DNA from: Oscillospiraceae bacterium UBA6370
GTDB lineage: Bacteria > Bacillota > Clostridia > Oscillospirales > Oscillospiraceae
Length of the DNA: 24,897 bases
Direction of reading: 5' to 3'
Assembly (NCBI GenBank): GCA_002437735.1
Contig: DJRC01000037.1
Coordinates: 1 to 24,897, forward strand
Below the pieces are notes generated by a model that saw nothing but the letters and a program-made list of their open reading frames with translations, searched no databases and was not told the origin of the DNA. The translations under genes were made by a program, and so were the position numbers. Positions 17,645 to 24,259 of this stretch are shown here, piece after piece. Every line of letters begins with the position of its first letter. The first letter of the stretch is position 1.

Positions 17645-19198
17645 TTACGCGTTGATCTTGGGGGCCTTGCCGGCAGCACGGCGAGCCTCGAGAGCGGCCA
17701 GAGCCTTCTGGTGAGCCTCTTCGGGAGCGCCTGCGGGCTTGCCGGCCTTGGTCTTGCCGAACAGGTTGGTGTAGGAGCCGTCAGCCCAGAAGATGTTGCG
17801 GCCGAGCATGGCGGTGACATAGGCGTAGATGGGGTTGAGCAGGTTGACGAAGGCATAGGGGAAGAACACGAAGGAGCTCATGCCGAGCACGCCCTGCTGA
17901 TAAGCGCCGCAGCCGGTCCAGGGGAACATGACGGCCCAGAGGGTACCGGCATCTTCCAGAGTACGGGAGAGCATGTTGCGGCCGAGGCCGAGCTCATCAT
18001 ACTTGTCAACATAGATGGGGGCGGGAACGCCAATGCCGAGGAACTGGTCGCACATGGTGGCGTCGCAGAAGATGGAGGTCAGCAGGGTGGCGAGGATCAG
18101 GCTGCCGACGGAGTTGATCTTGTGCTTGAGGCCGCCGAAGAGCTTCTCGATGCAGCCGCAGCGCTCGAGGGCGCCGCCGTAGGCGAGCGCGACGAGGATG
18201 AGGTTGATGGTCCACATCATGCCGTCCATACCGCCGGCCTTGCCGAGGATGGAGTCAGCGACTTCGTTGCCGGTCTCAACACTGGCACCGTAGTGCAGGA
18301 CATCGAAGATGTCGCCGAGGGAGCGGCTGTAGTAAATGTCGGTGGACTGGAAGATGAGCATGAAGACGACCGCGGTGGCGACGGAGATGGCAATGCCGAC
18401 CAGACCGGGCACGCGCAGGATGCACATCACGATAACGACGATGATGGGGAGGAGCAGGATGGGGCTGATGGTGAAGGCGCCGCGGAACGCTTCCTGGATG
18501 CCTTCGGCGACCGTAGCGTCATAGGCGCTGGTGTCAACGTTCAGGCCGAGGATCGTGTAGAGAATGAGGGAGATCAGCAGGGTCGGGCCGGTGGTGGAGA
18601 CCATCGCGGTGACGTGATCGAACAGGCCGGTCTCAGCGACGGCGGCAGCGAGGTTGGTGGTGTCGGACAGGGGGGAGAACTTATCGCCGACATACGCGCC
18701 GGAGATGATCATACCGGCGGTGATGGGGGCGGGGATGCCGAGGCCGGCGCCGATGCCGAGGAAGGCAAGGCCGATGGTGGCGGTGGTGGTCCAGGAGGAG
18801 CCGCACGCCATGCCGACGATGGCGCAGAGGATGCAGCCAACGGGCAGGAACAGCTTCGGGGTCAGCAGATCAAGACCGTAGACGATCATGGTGGGGATCG
18901 CGCCGGAGAGCATGAAGCTGGTGACCAGGAAGCCGACGGTGGCGAGGATCAGGACCGCTTCCATGGAAGCCGCCAGACGCTCGACCATACCGGCGAGCAT
19001 CTCCTGGAAGGAGTGGCCGCAGATGAAGCCGACAATGCAGGCGACGATGATGGACATGACCAGGGGCAGGTGTGCGTCATGGTAGCCGGTTTCGGAATGA
19101 CCGAGGAAGCAGTAAAGCATGAACCCGATCATCGCAACGATGGGAACTAGCGCCAGAATAAAACTGGGTTCCCGTGCGGTTTTCTTTTCATTTGCCAT
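17645..19198 (-). CDS. nhaC: NhaC-family Na+/H+ antiporter
   Basis: 517 aa, polytopic membrane protein with about 11-12 helices. The family motifs GSSWTTTATIG (133-143) and GAYVGDKFSPLSDTTNLA (from residue 168) are intact. The C-terminal ~35 residues are Ala/Lys-rich and cytoplasmic. NhaC proteins exchange Na+ for H+; some NhaC-superfamily members carry amino acids or organic acids instead. Placement between hutH and a YerC/HisR-type regulator makes histidine transport a reasonable alternative. The start is supported by GAGAGG upstream. Expressed from its own promoter through an unusually long leader. Confidence 0.93.
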   Translation of the reverse strand: MANEKKTAREPSFILALVPIVAMIGFMLYCFLGHSETGYHDAHLPLVMSIIVACIVGFICGHSFQEMLAGMVERLAASMEAVLILATVGFLVTSFMLSGAIPTMIVYGLDLLTPKLFLPVGCILCAIVGMACGSSWTTTATIGLAFLGIGAGLGIPAPITAGMIISGAYVGDKFSPLSDTTNLAAAVAETGLFDHVTAMVSTTGPTLLISLILYTILGLNVDTSAYDATVAEGIQEAFRGAFTISPILLLPIIVVIVMCILRVPGLVGIAISVATAVVFMLIFQSTDIYYSRSLGDIFDVLHYGASVETGNEVADSILGKAGGMDGMMWTINLILVALAYGGALERCGCIEKLFGGLKHKINSVGSLILATLLTSIFCDATMCDQFLGIGVPAPIYVDKYDELGLGRNMLSRTLEDAGTLWAVMFPWTGCGAYQQGVLGMSSFVFFPYAFVNLLNPIYAYVTAMLGRNIFWADGSYTNLFGKTKAGKPAGAPEEAHQKALAALEARRAAGKAPKINA

Positions 19199-19557
19199 TA
19201 GATGATACCTCTCTCTTTAAAAATAAGATTTTAGTTTGTTGCGTAAGCTCGAACGATACCTGAGACGACCGCCGCCGCACGGCGGAGATCTTCCCCACAC
19301 ACAAGGTCTCTTCCGATTGCCCTCCTTTCTGCATAACAGATCAGTGCAACAAGCTGTGGACGCTCCGTATCCGGGAGGGAGCCCCACATACGGAGTTGGA
19401 AACGAAACCGCGCCGGCGGCCGCCGTTGGGCAAACGGCGCTTCTCACCTGCCGCTTTGCGCTTTCGTTCCGGTTCGGTCCCGCAGACGCCCGCTTAGGCG
19501 TTCTGCGCGGTGAGGATCGTCCGGTTTGACAAAATCACCGTGTTCTGCGGAACCAGC
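19199..19557 (-). ncRNA. Long structured 5' leader of nhaC (about 360 nt), unidentified
   Basis: The stretch from the predicted transcription start to the nhaC ATG is GC-rich and full of inverted repeats on the minus strand: CTCACC/GGTGAG (about 19510-19515 with 19443-19448) enclosing CGCAGAACGCC/GGCGTCTGCG; CTCCGTAT/ATACGGAG (about 19388-19395 with 19362-19369); and CCGCCG/CGGCGG (about 19281-19286 with 19273-19278) inside a GAGAC/GTCTC outer stem. This is the design of a cis-regulatory RNA or a transcribed dispersed repeat. I could not match it to a known riboswitch consensus. Short open frames on both strands here show no protein-like features. Confidence 0.5.
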
Positions 19558-19563
19558 TTTTGT

Positions 19564-19593
19564 ATTATATCATAGGCGTTCACAAAAAATCAA
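19564..19593 (-). promoter_or_regulatory. nhaC promoter
   Basis: Minus strand: TTGATT (-35, 19588-19593), 18-bp spacer, perfect TATAAT (-10, 19564-19569) preceded by TGA (extended -10). It lies in an AT-rich block unlike its surroundings. Confidence 0.85.
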
Positions 19594-19637
19594 TAAATTT
19601 CCGGATTATTTTTGCCTTTTTCTGTAGCTTTTGACGA

Positions 19638-19676
19638 CACTAAGGCGCTTTACTGCTCTGCTAATTAGTGAAAGCG
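19638..19676. repeat. Two interleaved inverted repeats upstream of the nhaC promoter
   Basis: CACTAA (19638-19643) pairs with TTAGTG (19665-19670), and CGCTTT (19646-19651) pairs with AAAGCG (19671-19676). The order A-B-A'-B' is that of an H-type pseudoknot. The palindrome CTAATTAG (19661-19668) is included. It lies between the yerC terminator and the nhaC -35 and might be an operator or just chance. Confidence 0.3.
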
Positions 19677-19682
19677 GCAAAA

Positions 19683-19713
19683 AGGAAGAAAGCCCCTGCT
19701 GTTCGGCAGGGGC
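19683..19713 (-). terminator. Terminator of the folT-yerC operon
   Basis: 8-bp GC stem (19692-19699 with 19706-19713), 6-nt loop. On the minus strand it is followed by the T-rich TTTCTTCCTTTTT and lies 19 nt after the yerC stop. Confidence 0.85.
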
Positions 19714-19732
19714 GGATGCGGTATGGAAAGCC

Positions 19733-20038
19733 TTATTCGTGCGCGTGCTTCTCCTTCATGCGCTTGAGAACGATCTTGTAGCCGTCCGCGCCGTAGCTGA
19801 TGCATTTGTTGACGCGCGTGATGGTGGCGGAGGACACGCCGATCTCCTTGGAGATCTGGGAGAAGGTATTGCCCGCCTCCAGCATTTCGGCGACCTGCAG
19901 GCGCTGGGTCATGGCCTGGATCTCGCTGAAGGTGCACAGATCGTCGAAGAAGCGATAGCACTCCTCAAGGTCCTTGAGCGAGAGAATAGCTTCAAACAGA
20001 TGATCGGTCTCCTCCGACTTCATCTTGCTTCCGTACAT
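19733..20038 (-). CDS. yerC: YerC/YecD-type TrpR-like transcriptional regulator
   Basis: 101 aa, the family's usual size. Helix-turn-helix at about 57-80 (NTFSQISKEIGVSSATITR). The preceding FSEIQAMTQRLQVAEMLEAG segment is highly characteristic of the YerC/YecD branch of the Trp-repressor superfamily. Comparative-genomic work on Firmicutes has proposed that members of this family (HisR) are histidine-responsive repressors of histidine biosynthesis and uptake genes; I cite this from memory. Here it is the second gene of the folT transcript (48-nt gap, GGAGG before the ATG) and sits in a histidine/folate neighbourhood. The targets may include hutH or nhaC; that is inference. Confidence 0.92.
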   Translation of the reverse strand: MYGSKMKSEETDHLFEAILSLKDLEECYRFFDDLCTFSEIQAMTQRLQVAEMLEAGNTFSQISKEIGVSSATITRVNKCISYGADGYKIVLKRMKEKHAHE

Positions 20039-20086
20039 AACAGGTCCTCCTTACAAAACTGAATTTGGGGCTGCGCAGGAAAGGGG

Positions 20087-20704
20087 TCAAGCCCTCTGCG
20101 CGGCGCGCAGGGAGCGCTTGAGCATATCGAGCACCGGCGGGGTGACGAACGCCATGGCGACCGCGGTGACCGCGCCGGAGACGATGCGGATGCCGACCTT
20201 GCCGAACACATAGGCGTAGGTGTAGTAGCCGTAGATCACGCTGTCGAGATAGATCGCGCCGGTATTGAGAAGCGTGACGACGAGCGAGGTGACGATCAGC
20301 ACGCCGACGAGCTGCCTGCGCGAGAGCGCATAGCCGCAGCGCTTGGCGTACAGACCGATGAGCAGACCGCGCACCGCCGGCGGAATGATCCACAGCACAG
20401 TGGTCGCGGTGACGCCGTAGGTCATCAGCTGGCCGAGAAAGGCGCCGACCAGACCGACCATCAGCCCGCCGCCCGGGCCGTAGAGCAGAGCGCCGACGAT
20501 GATGGGCAGGGCGGAAACGGAAATGTTGATCCAGCCGAGGCGGATCGTGCCGACGGTGTTGAGCACAACGTAGACGGCGACCATCATGGCGATGACCACC
20601 AGCTTGCGCGTGGACATGGAGCCGAAGCGGTTGACGACGATGAGCGCGGCGACCAGCCCGACAAAGCAGGCGGCCATACAGAGAACGATGGATGTGGGTG
20701 ACAT
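20087..20704 (-). CDS. folT: Folate ECF transporter substrate-binding subunit FolT
   Basis: 205 aa, about six or seven membrane helices. FolT is the S-component that binds folates and docks with the EcfAA'T energising module, which is encoded elsewhere. Diagnostic stretches: MSTRKLVVIAMMVAVYVVL, IRLGWINISVSALPIIVGAL, LYGPGGGLMVGLVGAFLG, and TTVLWIIPPAVRGLLIG. The ATG at 20704 has AGGAGG 9 nt upstream; the internal ATG at MSTRKL has no ribosome site. The 28 extra N-terminal residues make one additional helix. Expression is probably controlled by the THF-riboswitch-like leader. Folate uptake fits the C1-transfer genes fhs, fchA and glyA around it. Confidence 0.93.
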   Translation of the reverse strand: MSPTSIVLCMAACFVGLVAALIVVNRFGSMSTRKLVVIAMMVAVYVVLNTVGTIRLGWINISVSALPIIVGALLYGPGGGLMVGLVGAFLGQLMTYGVTATTVLWIIPPAVRGLLIGLYAKRCGYALSRRQLVGVLIVTSLVVTLLNTGAIYLDSVIYGYYTYAYVFGKVGIRIVSGAVTAVAMAFVTPPVLDMLKRSLRAAQRA

Positions 20705-20852
20705 GAGACGATTCCTCCTCAAACAGTTTGAGCTTCCGCCGCGGGCGTTCATTATCCCGCGCGGAGCGTGGCAGCTTGGAGAGGGCACAGATGACCCCCC
20801 TCCCCTTACGGCAGGAGCCACGCAGAAAAGAGGTCTCATGTCTCTTCTGGAG
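20705..20852 (-). other. folT leader, downstream (expression-platform) part
   Basis: About 150 nt between the aptamer and the folT start. On the minus strand: AGAAGAG/CTCTTTTCT right after the aptamer, GCGTGGC/GCCACGC (20817-20823 with 20766-20772) enclosing ~45 nt, and CTCAAA/TTTGAG (20718-20723 with 20727-20732) abutting the AGGAGG. No hairpin is followed by a proper U tract, so control is more likely at translation than by termination. Confidence 0.45.
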
Positions 20853-20971
20853 TGGCGAGCGGAATGCGAAAGCCATACTGCAAACCGGGGTTTTTCGTCC
20901 GCCAGGCAACTTCCCGTCCCGACGGCACTGCGCGCCCGTTGGGCGCAAACACATGACTTCCTACTCTGCCA
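20853..20971 (-). promoter_or_regulatory. THF-riboswitch-like aptamer upstream of folT
   Basis: On the minus strand the leader begins GGCAGAGTAG and closes with GCATTCCGCTCGCC, like the conserved 5' AGAGUAG and 3' GCAUCCGCU blocks of class-I THF riboswitches as I remember them. UGGC (20968-20971) and GCCA (20853-20856) form the base stem. GGAAGTCAT immediately after the first block pairs over 9 bp (two G-U) with ATGGCTTTC immediately before the second, as P2 should. Inside are a GCGCCC/GGGCGC hairpin and the CGGGACGGGAAGTTGCC segment. At 119 nt it is longer than compact examples (~90 nt). THF riboswitches typically control folT, which is the gene here. Confidence 0.75.
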
Positions 20972-21001
20972 GAGCGTATTTTTGTGTAAAAATACATATA
21001 C

Positions 21002-21030
21002 AGAATAGCAAACTCTCCGCCCATCGTCAA
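21002..21030 (-). promoter_or_regulatory. folT-yerC promoter
   Basis: Minus strand: TTGACG (-35, 21025-21030), 17-bp spacer, TATTCT (-10, 21002-21007). Predicted start near 20995, about 25 nt ahead of the THF aptamer. It diverges from the glyA promoter, with ~100 bp between the two -35 boxes. Confidence 0.82.
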
Positions 21031-21133
21031 GCAATTTCACACGGGAAAGCGCGGTTTTTCCGTGAATTTTCTTTTTTAAGGCGAGGGCGCGTTTATTTCT
21101 TACAAAACACGCGGGTGCGACGCGGCATTTTTC

Positions 21134-21174
21134 TTGACAGTGCGGCGCTTTTTTTGCTATCCTACAAAATAGGA
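21134..21174 (+). promoter_or_regulatory. glyA promoter with inverted repeat over the -10
   Basis: TTGACA (21134-21139), 18-bp spacer containing an oligo-T run, TATCCT (21158-21163). TCCTA-N5-TAGGA (21160-21174) is a perfect inverted repeat that begins in the -10 and ends near +1, placed as an operator would be. The leader to the ATG is ~80 nt. Confidence 0.78.
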
Positions 21175-21250
21175 CGACAAATGGGCCGGCCCGCGCGCCG
21201 CCCGTCTGCACAACATTTCCGGTCATCATTAAAGAGGAGGAACTTTCATC

Positions 21251-22540
21251 ATGATCAAGGAAACCATGGCTTACCTGTCCCAGTACGACCCCGAGGTCGG
21301 CGCGACCATCGAGAACGAGTACCACCGCGAGCAGCGCAACATCGAGCTGATCGCCTCGGAGAACATCGTCTCCCCCGCTGTTATGCTGGCGATGGGCACC
21401 TGCCTGACCAACAAGTATGCCGAGGGCTATCCCGGCAAGCGCTACTACGGCGGCTGCTACTGCGTCGACGAGACCGAGGAGATCGCCCGTCAGCGCGCCT
21501 GCAAGCTCTTCGGCGCCGAGCACGCGAACGTCCAGCCCCACTCCGGTGCGAGTGCGAACCTCGCCGCGTTCAAGGCGATGCTCCAGCCCGGCGACACCTA
21601 TATGGGCATGAACCTCGCCCACGGCGGTCACCTGTCCCACGGCAGCCCGGTCAACATCTCCGGCCAGTATTTCCATCAGGTCCCCTACTCCCTCAACGAT
21701 GAGACTGAGCAGATCGACTACGACGAGCTTTACCGCATCGCGCAGGAGTGCAAGCCCAAGATGATCCTGGCGGGCGCCTCCGCATATCCCCGCAAGATCG
21801 ACTTCGCCAAGTTCCGTGAGATTGCCGATTCCGTCGGCGCGTACCTCATGGTCGATATGGCGCACATCGCCGGCCTTGTCGCCGCGGGCGTCCACATGAA
21901 CCCCGTGCCCTATGCCGACGTGGTGACCTCCACCACGCATAAGACCCTCCGCGGTCCCCGCGGCGGCTTGATCCTCTGCAAGAACGAGATCACCAAGAAG
22001 AACATCGAGACCGGCGAGATGGAGACCATCAACCTCGCCAAGAAGATCGACTCCGCCGTGTTCCCCGGCACGCAGGGCGGCCCGCTCGAGCATATCATCG
22101 CCGCCAAGGCCATCTGCTTCGGCGAGGCGCTCAAGCCCGAGTTCAAGGCCTACGGCGAGCAGGTCGTGAAGAACGCCGCCGTCCTCGCCGACGGTCTGAT
22201 GAAGGAAGGCTTCCGTCTCGTCTCCGGCGGCACGGACAACCACCTCATGCTCGTTGACGTCCGCAACTTCAACATTACCGGCAAGGAGATCGAGCACCGC
22301 CTCGACGAGTGCTTCATCACCGTCAACAAGAACGCCATCCCCAACGACCCCGAGAAGCCGTTCGTCACCTCCGGCATTCGCGTCGGCACCCCCGCCGCCA
22401 CCACTCGCGGCCTGAAGGAAGAGGACATGAAGGAGATCGCCCGCATCATGGGCATGGTCGCCCGTGACTTCGAGGGCAATAAGACCGCCGCGCAGGAGGC
22501 CGTCGTCGCCCTGACGAAGAAGTATCCCATCTACGAATAA
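21251..22540 (+). CDS. glyA: Serine hydroxymethyltransferase
   Basis: 429 aa PLP enzyme converting serine plus THF to glycine plus 5,10-methylene-THF, the main supply of one-carbon units. Visible: IELIASENIVSPAV near the N-terminus, YPGKRYYGGC, HSGASAN, VDMAHIAGLVAAG, and the PLP-lysine motif TSTTHKTLRGPRGG with Lys231. The start is fixed by GAGGAGG about 11 nt upstream. Transcribed alone, divergent from folT. Its codon usage is strongly C-biased compared with neighbours (GCC, ATC, CTC), as expected for a highly expressed gene. Confidence 0.99.
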   Translation: MIKETMAYLSQYDPEVGATIENEYHREQRNIELIASENIVSPAVMLAMGTCLTNKYAEGYPGKRYYGGCYCVDETEEIARQRACKLFGAEHANVQPHSGASANLAAFKAMLQPGDTYMGMNLAHGGHLSHGSPVNISGQYFHQVPYSLNDETEQIDYDELYRIAQECKPKMILAGASAYPRKIDFAKFREIADSVGAYLMVDMAHIAGLVAAGVHMNPVPYADVVTSTTHKTLRGPRGGLILCKNEITKKNIETGEMETINLAKKIDSAVFPGTQGGPLEHIIAAKAICFGEALKPEFKAYGEQVVKNAAVLADGLMKEGFRLVSGGTDNHLMLVDVRNFNITGKEIEHRLDECFITVNKNAIPNDPEKPFVTSGIRVGTPAATTRGLKEEDMKEIARIMGMVARDFEGNKTAAQEAVVALTKKYPIYE

Positions 22541-22553
22541 GCGTAAGACAGCT

Positions 22554-22581
22554 GAAGAGGTCCCGGAAACGGGACCTCTTC
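22554..22581. terminator. Shared bidirectional terminator of glyA and spoIIP
   Basis: 12-bp perfect stem (22554-22565 with 22570-22581) closed by a GAAA tetraloop, with a T-rich CTTTCTT on the plus side. It lies 13 nt after the glyA stop and 4 nt after the spoIIP stop, so it can end both convergent transcripts. The minus-strand side lacks a good T run. Confidence 0.85.
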
Positions 22582-22585
22582 TTTC

Positions 22586-23755
22586 TTATGCCAGCACGGT
22601 TTCGGCAAAGCCAGCGGCGAAGAGCCGCGCGGCGGCAAGCGCCTCGTCGAGCGAGTTGCCCGCCGTGCCGACCTCGATGAGCAGAGAGCCGGCTGTGACC
22701 TGCTGGTTGTAGCGCGAGTTGCGCACCGTGACGGGACGCATGAGCGTGGGGTATTTTGCGCACAGCGTCTCCTGCACGGCGCAGGCGAGCTTGAGGTTCT
22801 CGCGCCAGTCGGGGTGCTCCAGCCCGCCGCCGGACGAGCCGATGACGAATTCCAGCTGGGCAGCCCCCGGCTCCTCGGCGCACAGGAGCTTATAGTTGTT
22901 GCCCTCGCTGTCGGCTACGGCGTCGCGGTGGACGTCCAGAATGTAGAGGAGCGAGGGATATTCCGCGCGGTATTTCTCGATGGCGGCGAGCGAGCGGTTG
23001 TACGCGCCGGAATAGTTGGGATAGTCGTAGAGCTCGCGGTCGTGGAGCACGCCGAGACCGGCGTCCGTTAGGACGCGGGCGATCTCGTCGCCGACGCGGA
23101 TCATGTTCTTTTCTTTTTCGAGTGTGCGGTGGTCGTCGCTCGTCTCGTACTCCTCCCCTGCCGGCATGGTGTAAGCTTCCGTGCCGTGCGTGTGGACGAT
23201 GAGCACCTGCGGGCCGTCGGCGGGACATTCCGCCGCAGCGGGCGCTCCCGTGAGCTGCGAAGCGTCCAGCGTACACCTTGAGCCGTTGTTGATATAAACG
23301 TTTCCCAGCACCGTGTAGCCGCTCGGGTCGCCGACCCGGAGCGTGCGGGACGGCACGCCGTTGTCCGCGCCGCGCGGAACGGCCTCCCCCGGCTCGGGGT
23401 CGGTGAGCACGGTGCCCTCGTGGTCCTCGGTGTCGGGCTTCGTTTCGTCGGGCGGGAGCTGCAGCTCGCTCGACCACGCCTGCGTCACCTCGCTGCGCGC
23501 GTCGGCAAGGATGGGCGTCAGACTCAGCGCGAGCGACGCGCCGAAGGAGAGCCCGTCCGCTTCCTCACCGCCCATCTCGTAGCGCAGCAGAGCGAGCGGG
23601 AGTTCGGCCTCCTGCCGCAGCCGTTCGGCGGCATCGGACAGGCTGTGCGCCGTGGCAGCCACGCCGACTGTCCAGAGCGTCAGCGCCGTGAGCGCCGCGG
23701 CGAGCGCGATGCGCGGGATGCCGCGCAGCTTGGATTTCCGCGATATCTTCTGCAT
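22586..23755 (-). CDS. spoIIP: Stage II sporulation protein P (SpoIIP)
   Basis: 389 aa. SpoIIP is a peptidoglycan amidase/endopeptidase that, with SpoIID and SpoIIM, thins septal wall and drives engulfment of the forespore. Residues about 14-34 are a membrane anchor. A Pro/Glu-rich linker (about 100-140) precedes the amidase-3-like domain with zinc-site motifs HTHGTEAY (188-195), a central Glu-rich segment, ILDVHRDA, and the C-terminal IEVGTAGNSLDEA. The start ATG at 23755 follows GAGGTG; an in-frame GTG at 23764 overlaps that ribosome site and is less likely. No convincing sporulation sigma-factor promoter was found. Marks the organism as an endospore former. Confidence 0.96.
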   Translation of the reverse strand: MQKISRKSKLRGIPRIALAAALTALTLWTVGVAATAHSLSDAAERLRQEAELPLALLRYEMGGEEADGLSFGASLALSLTPILADARSEVTQAWSSELQLPPDETKPDTEDHEGTVLTDPEPGEAVPRGADNGVPSRTLRVGDPSGYTVLGNVYINNGSRCTLDASQLTGAPAAAECPADGPQVLIVHTHGTEAYTMPAGEEYETSDDHRTLEKEKNMIRVGDEIARVLTDAGLGVLHDRELYDYPNYSGAYNRSLAAIEKYRAEYPSLLYILDVHRDAVADSEGNNYKLLCAEEPGAAQLEFVIGSSGGGLEHPDWRENLKLACAVQETLCAKYPTLMRPVTVRNSRYNQQVTAGSLLIEVGTAGNSLDEALAAARLFAAGFAETVLA

Positions 23756-23837
23756 GATCGTCACCTCGGGACAAACCTATGCGCCCGGCGGGACGGATAT
23801 TCCGGGCAAAAATATTTTGAAAAAGCGCGGGAAGGGC

Positions 23838-23865
23838 TTGACTTTGTTCTCTTTTTTTGTATAAT
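23838..23865 (+). promoter_or_regulatory. rpsF-ssb-rpsR promoter
   Basis: TTGACT (23838-23843), 16-bp T-rich spacer, perfect TATAAT (23860-23865). Expected start near 23872. Confidence 0.85.
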
Positions 23866-23871
23866 GGTAGA

Positions 23872-23934
23872 GCTTATGGTCTCACCGTAGGCATATCCTT
23901 GCTCACACGAAGGACGTGTGGGCCATCAGTCCAA
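23872..23934 (+). promoter_or_regulatory. rpsF leader, candidate S6:S18 autoregulatory RNA
   Basis: An outer stem ATGGTC/GGCCAT-like (about 23876-23881 with 23920-23926) encloses a CACACG-AAGGA-CGTGTG hairpin (23905-23921) and an unpaired CACCG just after the outer 5' strand. The S6:S18 complex is known to bind rpsF leaders through a stem with a CCG bulge. Position and CCG placement agree, but I could not verify the full consensus. Confidence 0.45.
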
Positions 23935-23950
23935 AAGGAGGTGCAAGAAA

Positions 23951-24247
23951 TTGGCTAAGATTTCCGCTAACTATGAGGTCGTTTTCATTATCGACCCCGC
24001 ACAGGGTGAGGAAGGCGTTGCCGCGCTGACCGAGAAGTTCAAGACTCTGGTGGAGCAGAACAGCTCCGCGATGGAAGTGGAGGAGTGGGGCAAGCGCAAG
24101 CTCGCTTACGCGATCAACTACATTACCGAAGGCTACTATGTGTTGATCTCCTTCACCAGCGCGCCCGAGTTCCCCAAGGAGCTGGACCGTATCCTTCGCA
24201 TTACCGACGGCGTCATCCGTTCCATGATCGTCTGCAAGGACGAATAA
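23951..24247 (+). CDS. rpsF: Small-subunit ribosomal protein bS6
   Basis: 98 aa starting at a TTG codon (23951), selected because AAGGAGGTG lies 7 nt upstream and the product then begins (M)AKISANYEVVFIIDP, the expected bS6 start. An in-frame ATG at 23918 is upstream of that ribosome site and would add 11 non-family residues. Conserved WGKRKLAYAINYITEGYYVL is visible. bS6 binds uS15-stabilised 16S rRNA together with bS18, encoded two genes downstream. First gene of rpsF-ssb-rpsR. Confidence 0.97.
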   Translation: MAKISANYEVVFIIDPAQGEEGVAALTEKFKTLVEQNSSAMEVEEWGKRKLAYAINYITEGYYVLISFTSAPEFPKELDRILRITDGVIRSMIVCKDE

Positions 24248-24259
24248 GGAGGAAAGAAT

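Noticed and set aside
19217..19529. Small open frames of 76-97 codons on both strands in the nhaC leader
   Set aside because: No ribosome binding sites, Cys/Pro/Arg-rich translation, and they overlap strong RNA stems; better explained as structured leader or repeat.
19199..19557. T-box, lysine, SAM, TPP, FMN or c-di-GMP riboswitch in the nhaC leader
   Set aside because: The conserved cores of these classes that I can recall (for example the T-box TGG-ACCGCG or the TPP CTGAGA block) are absent on the minus strand.
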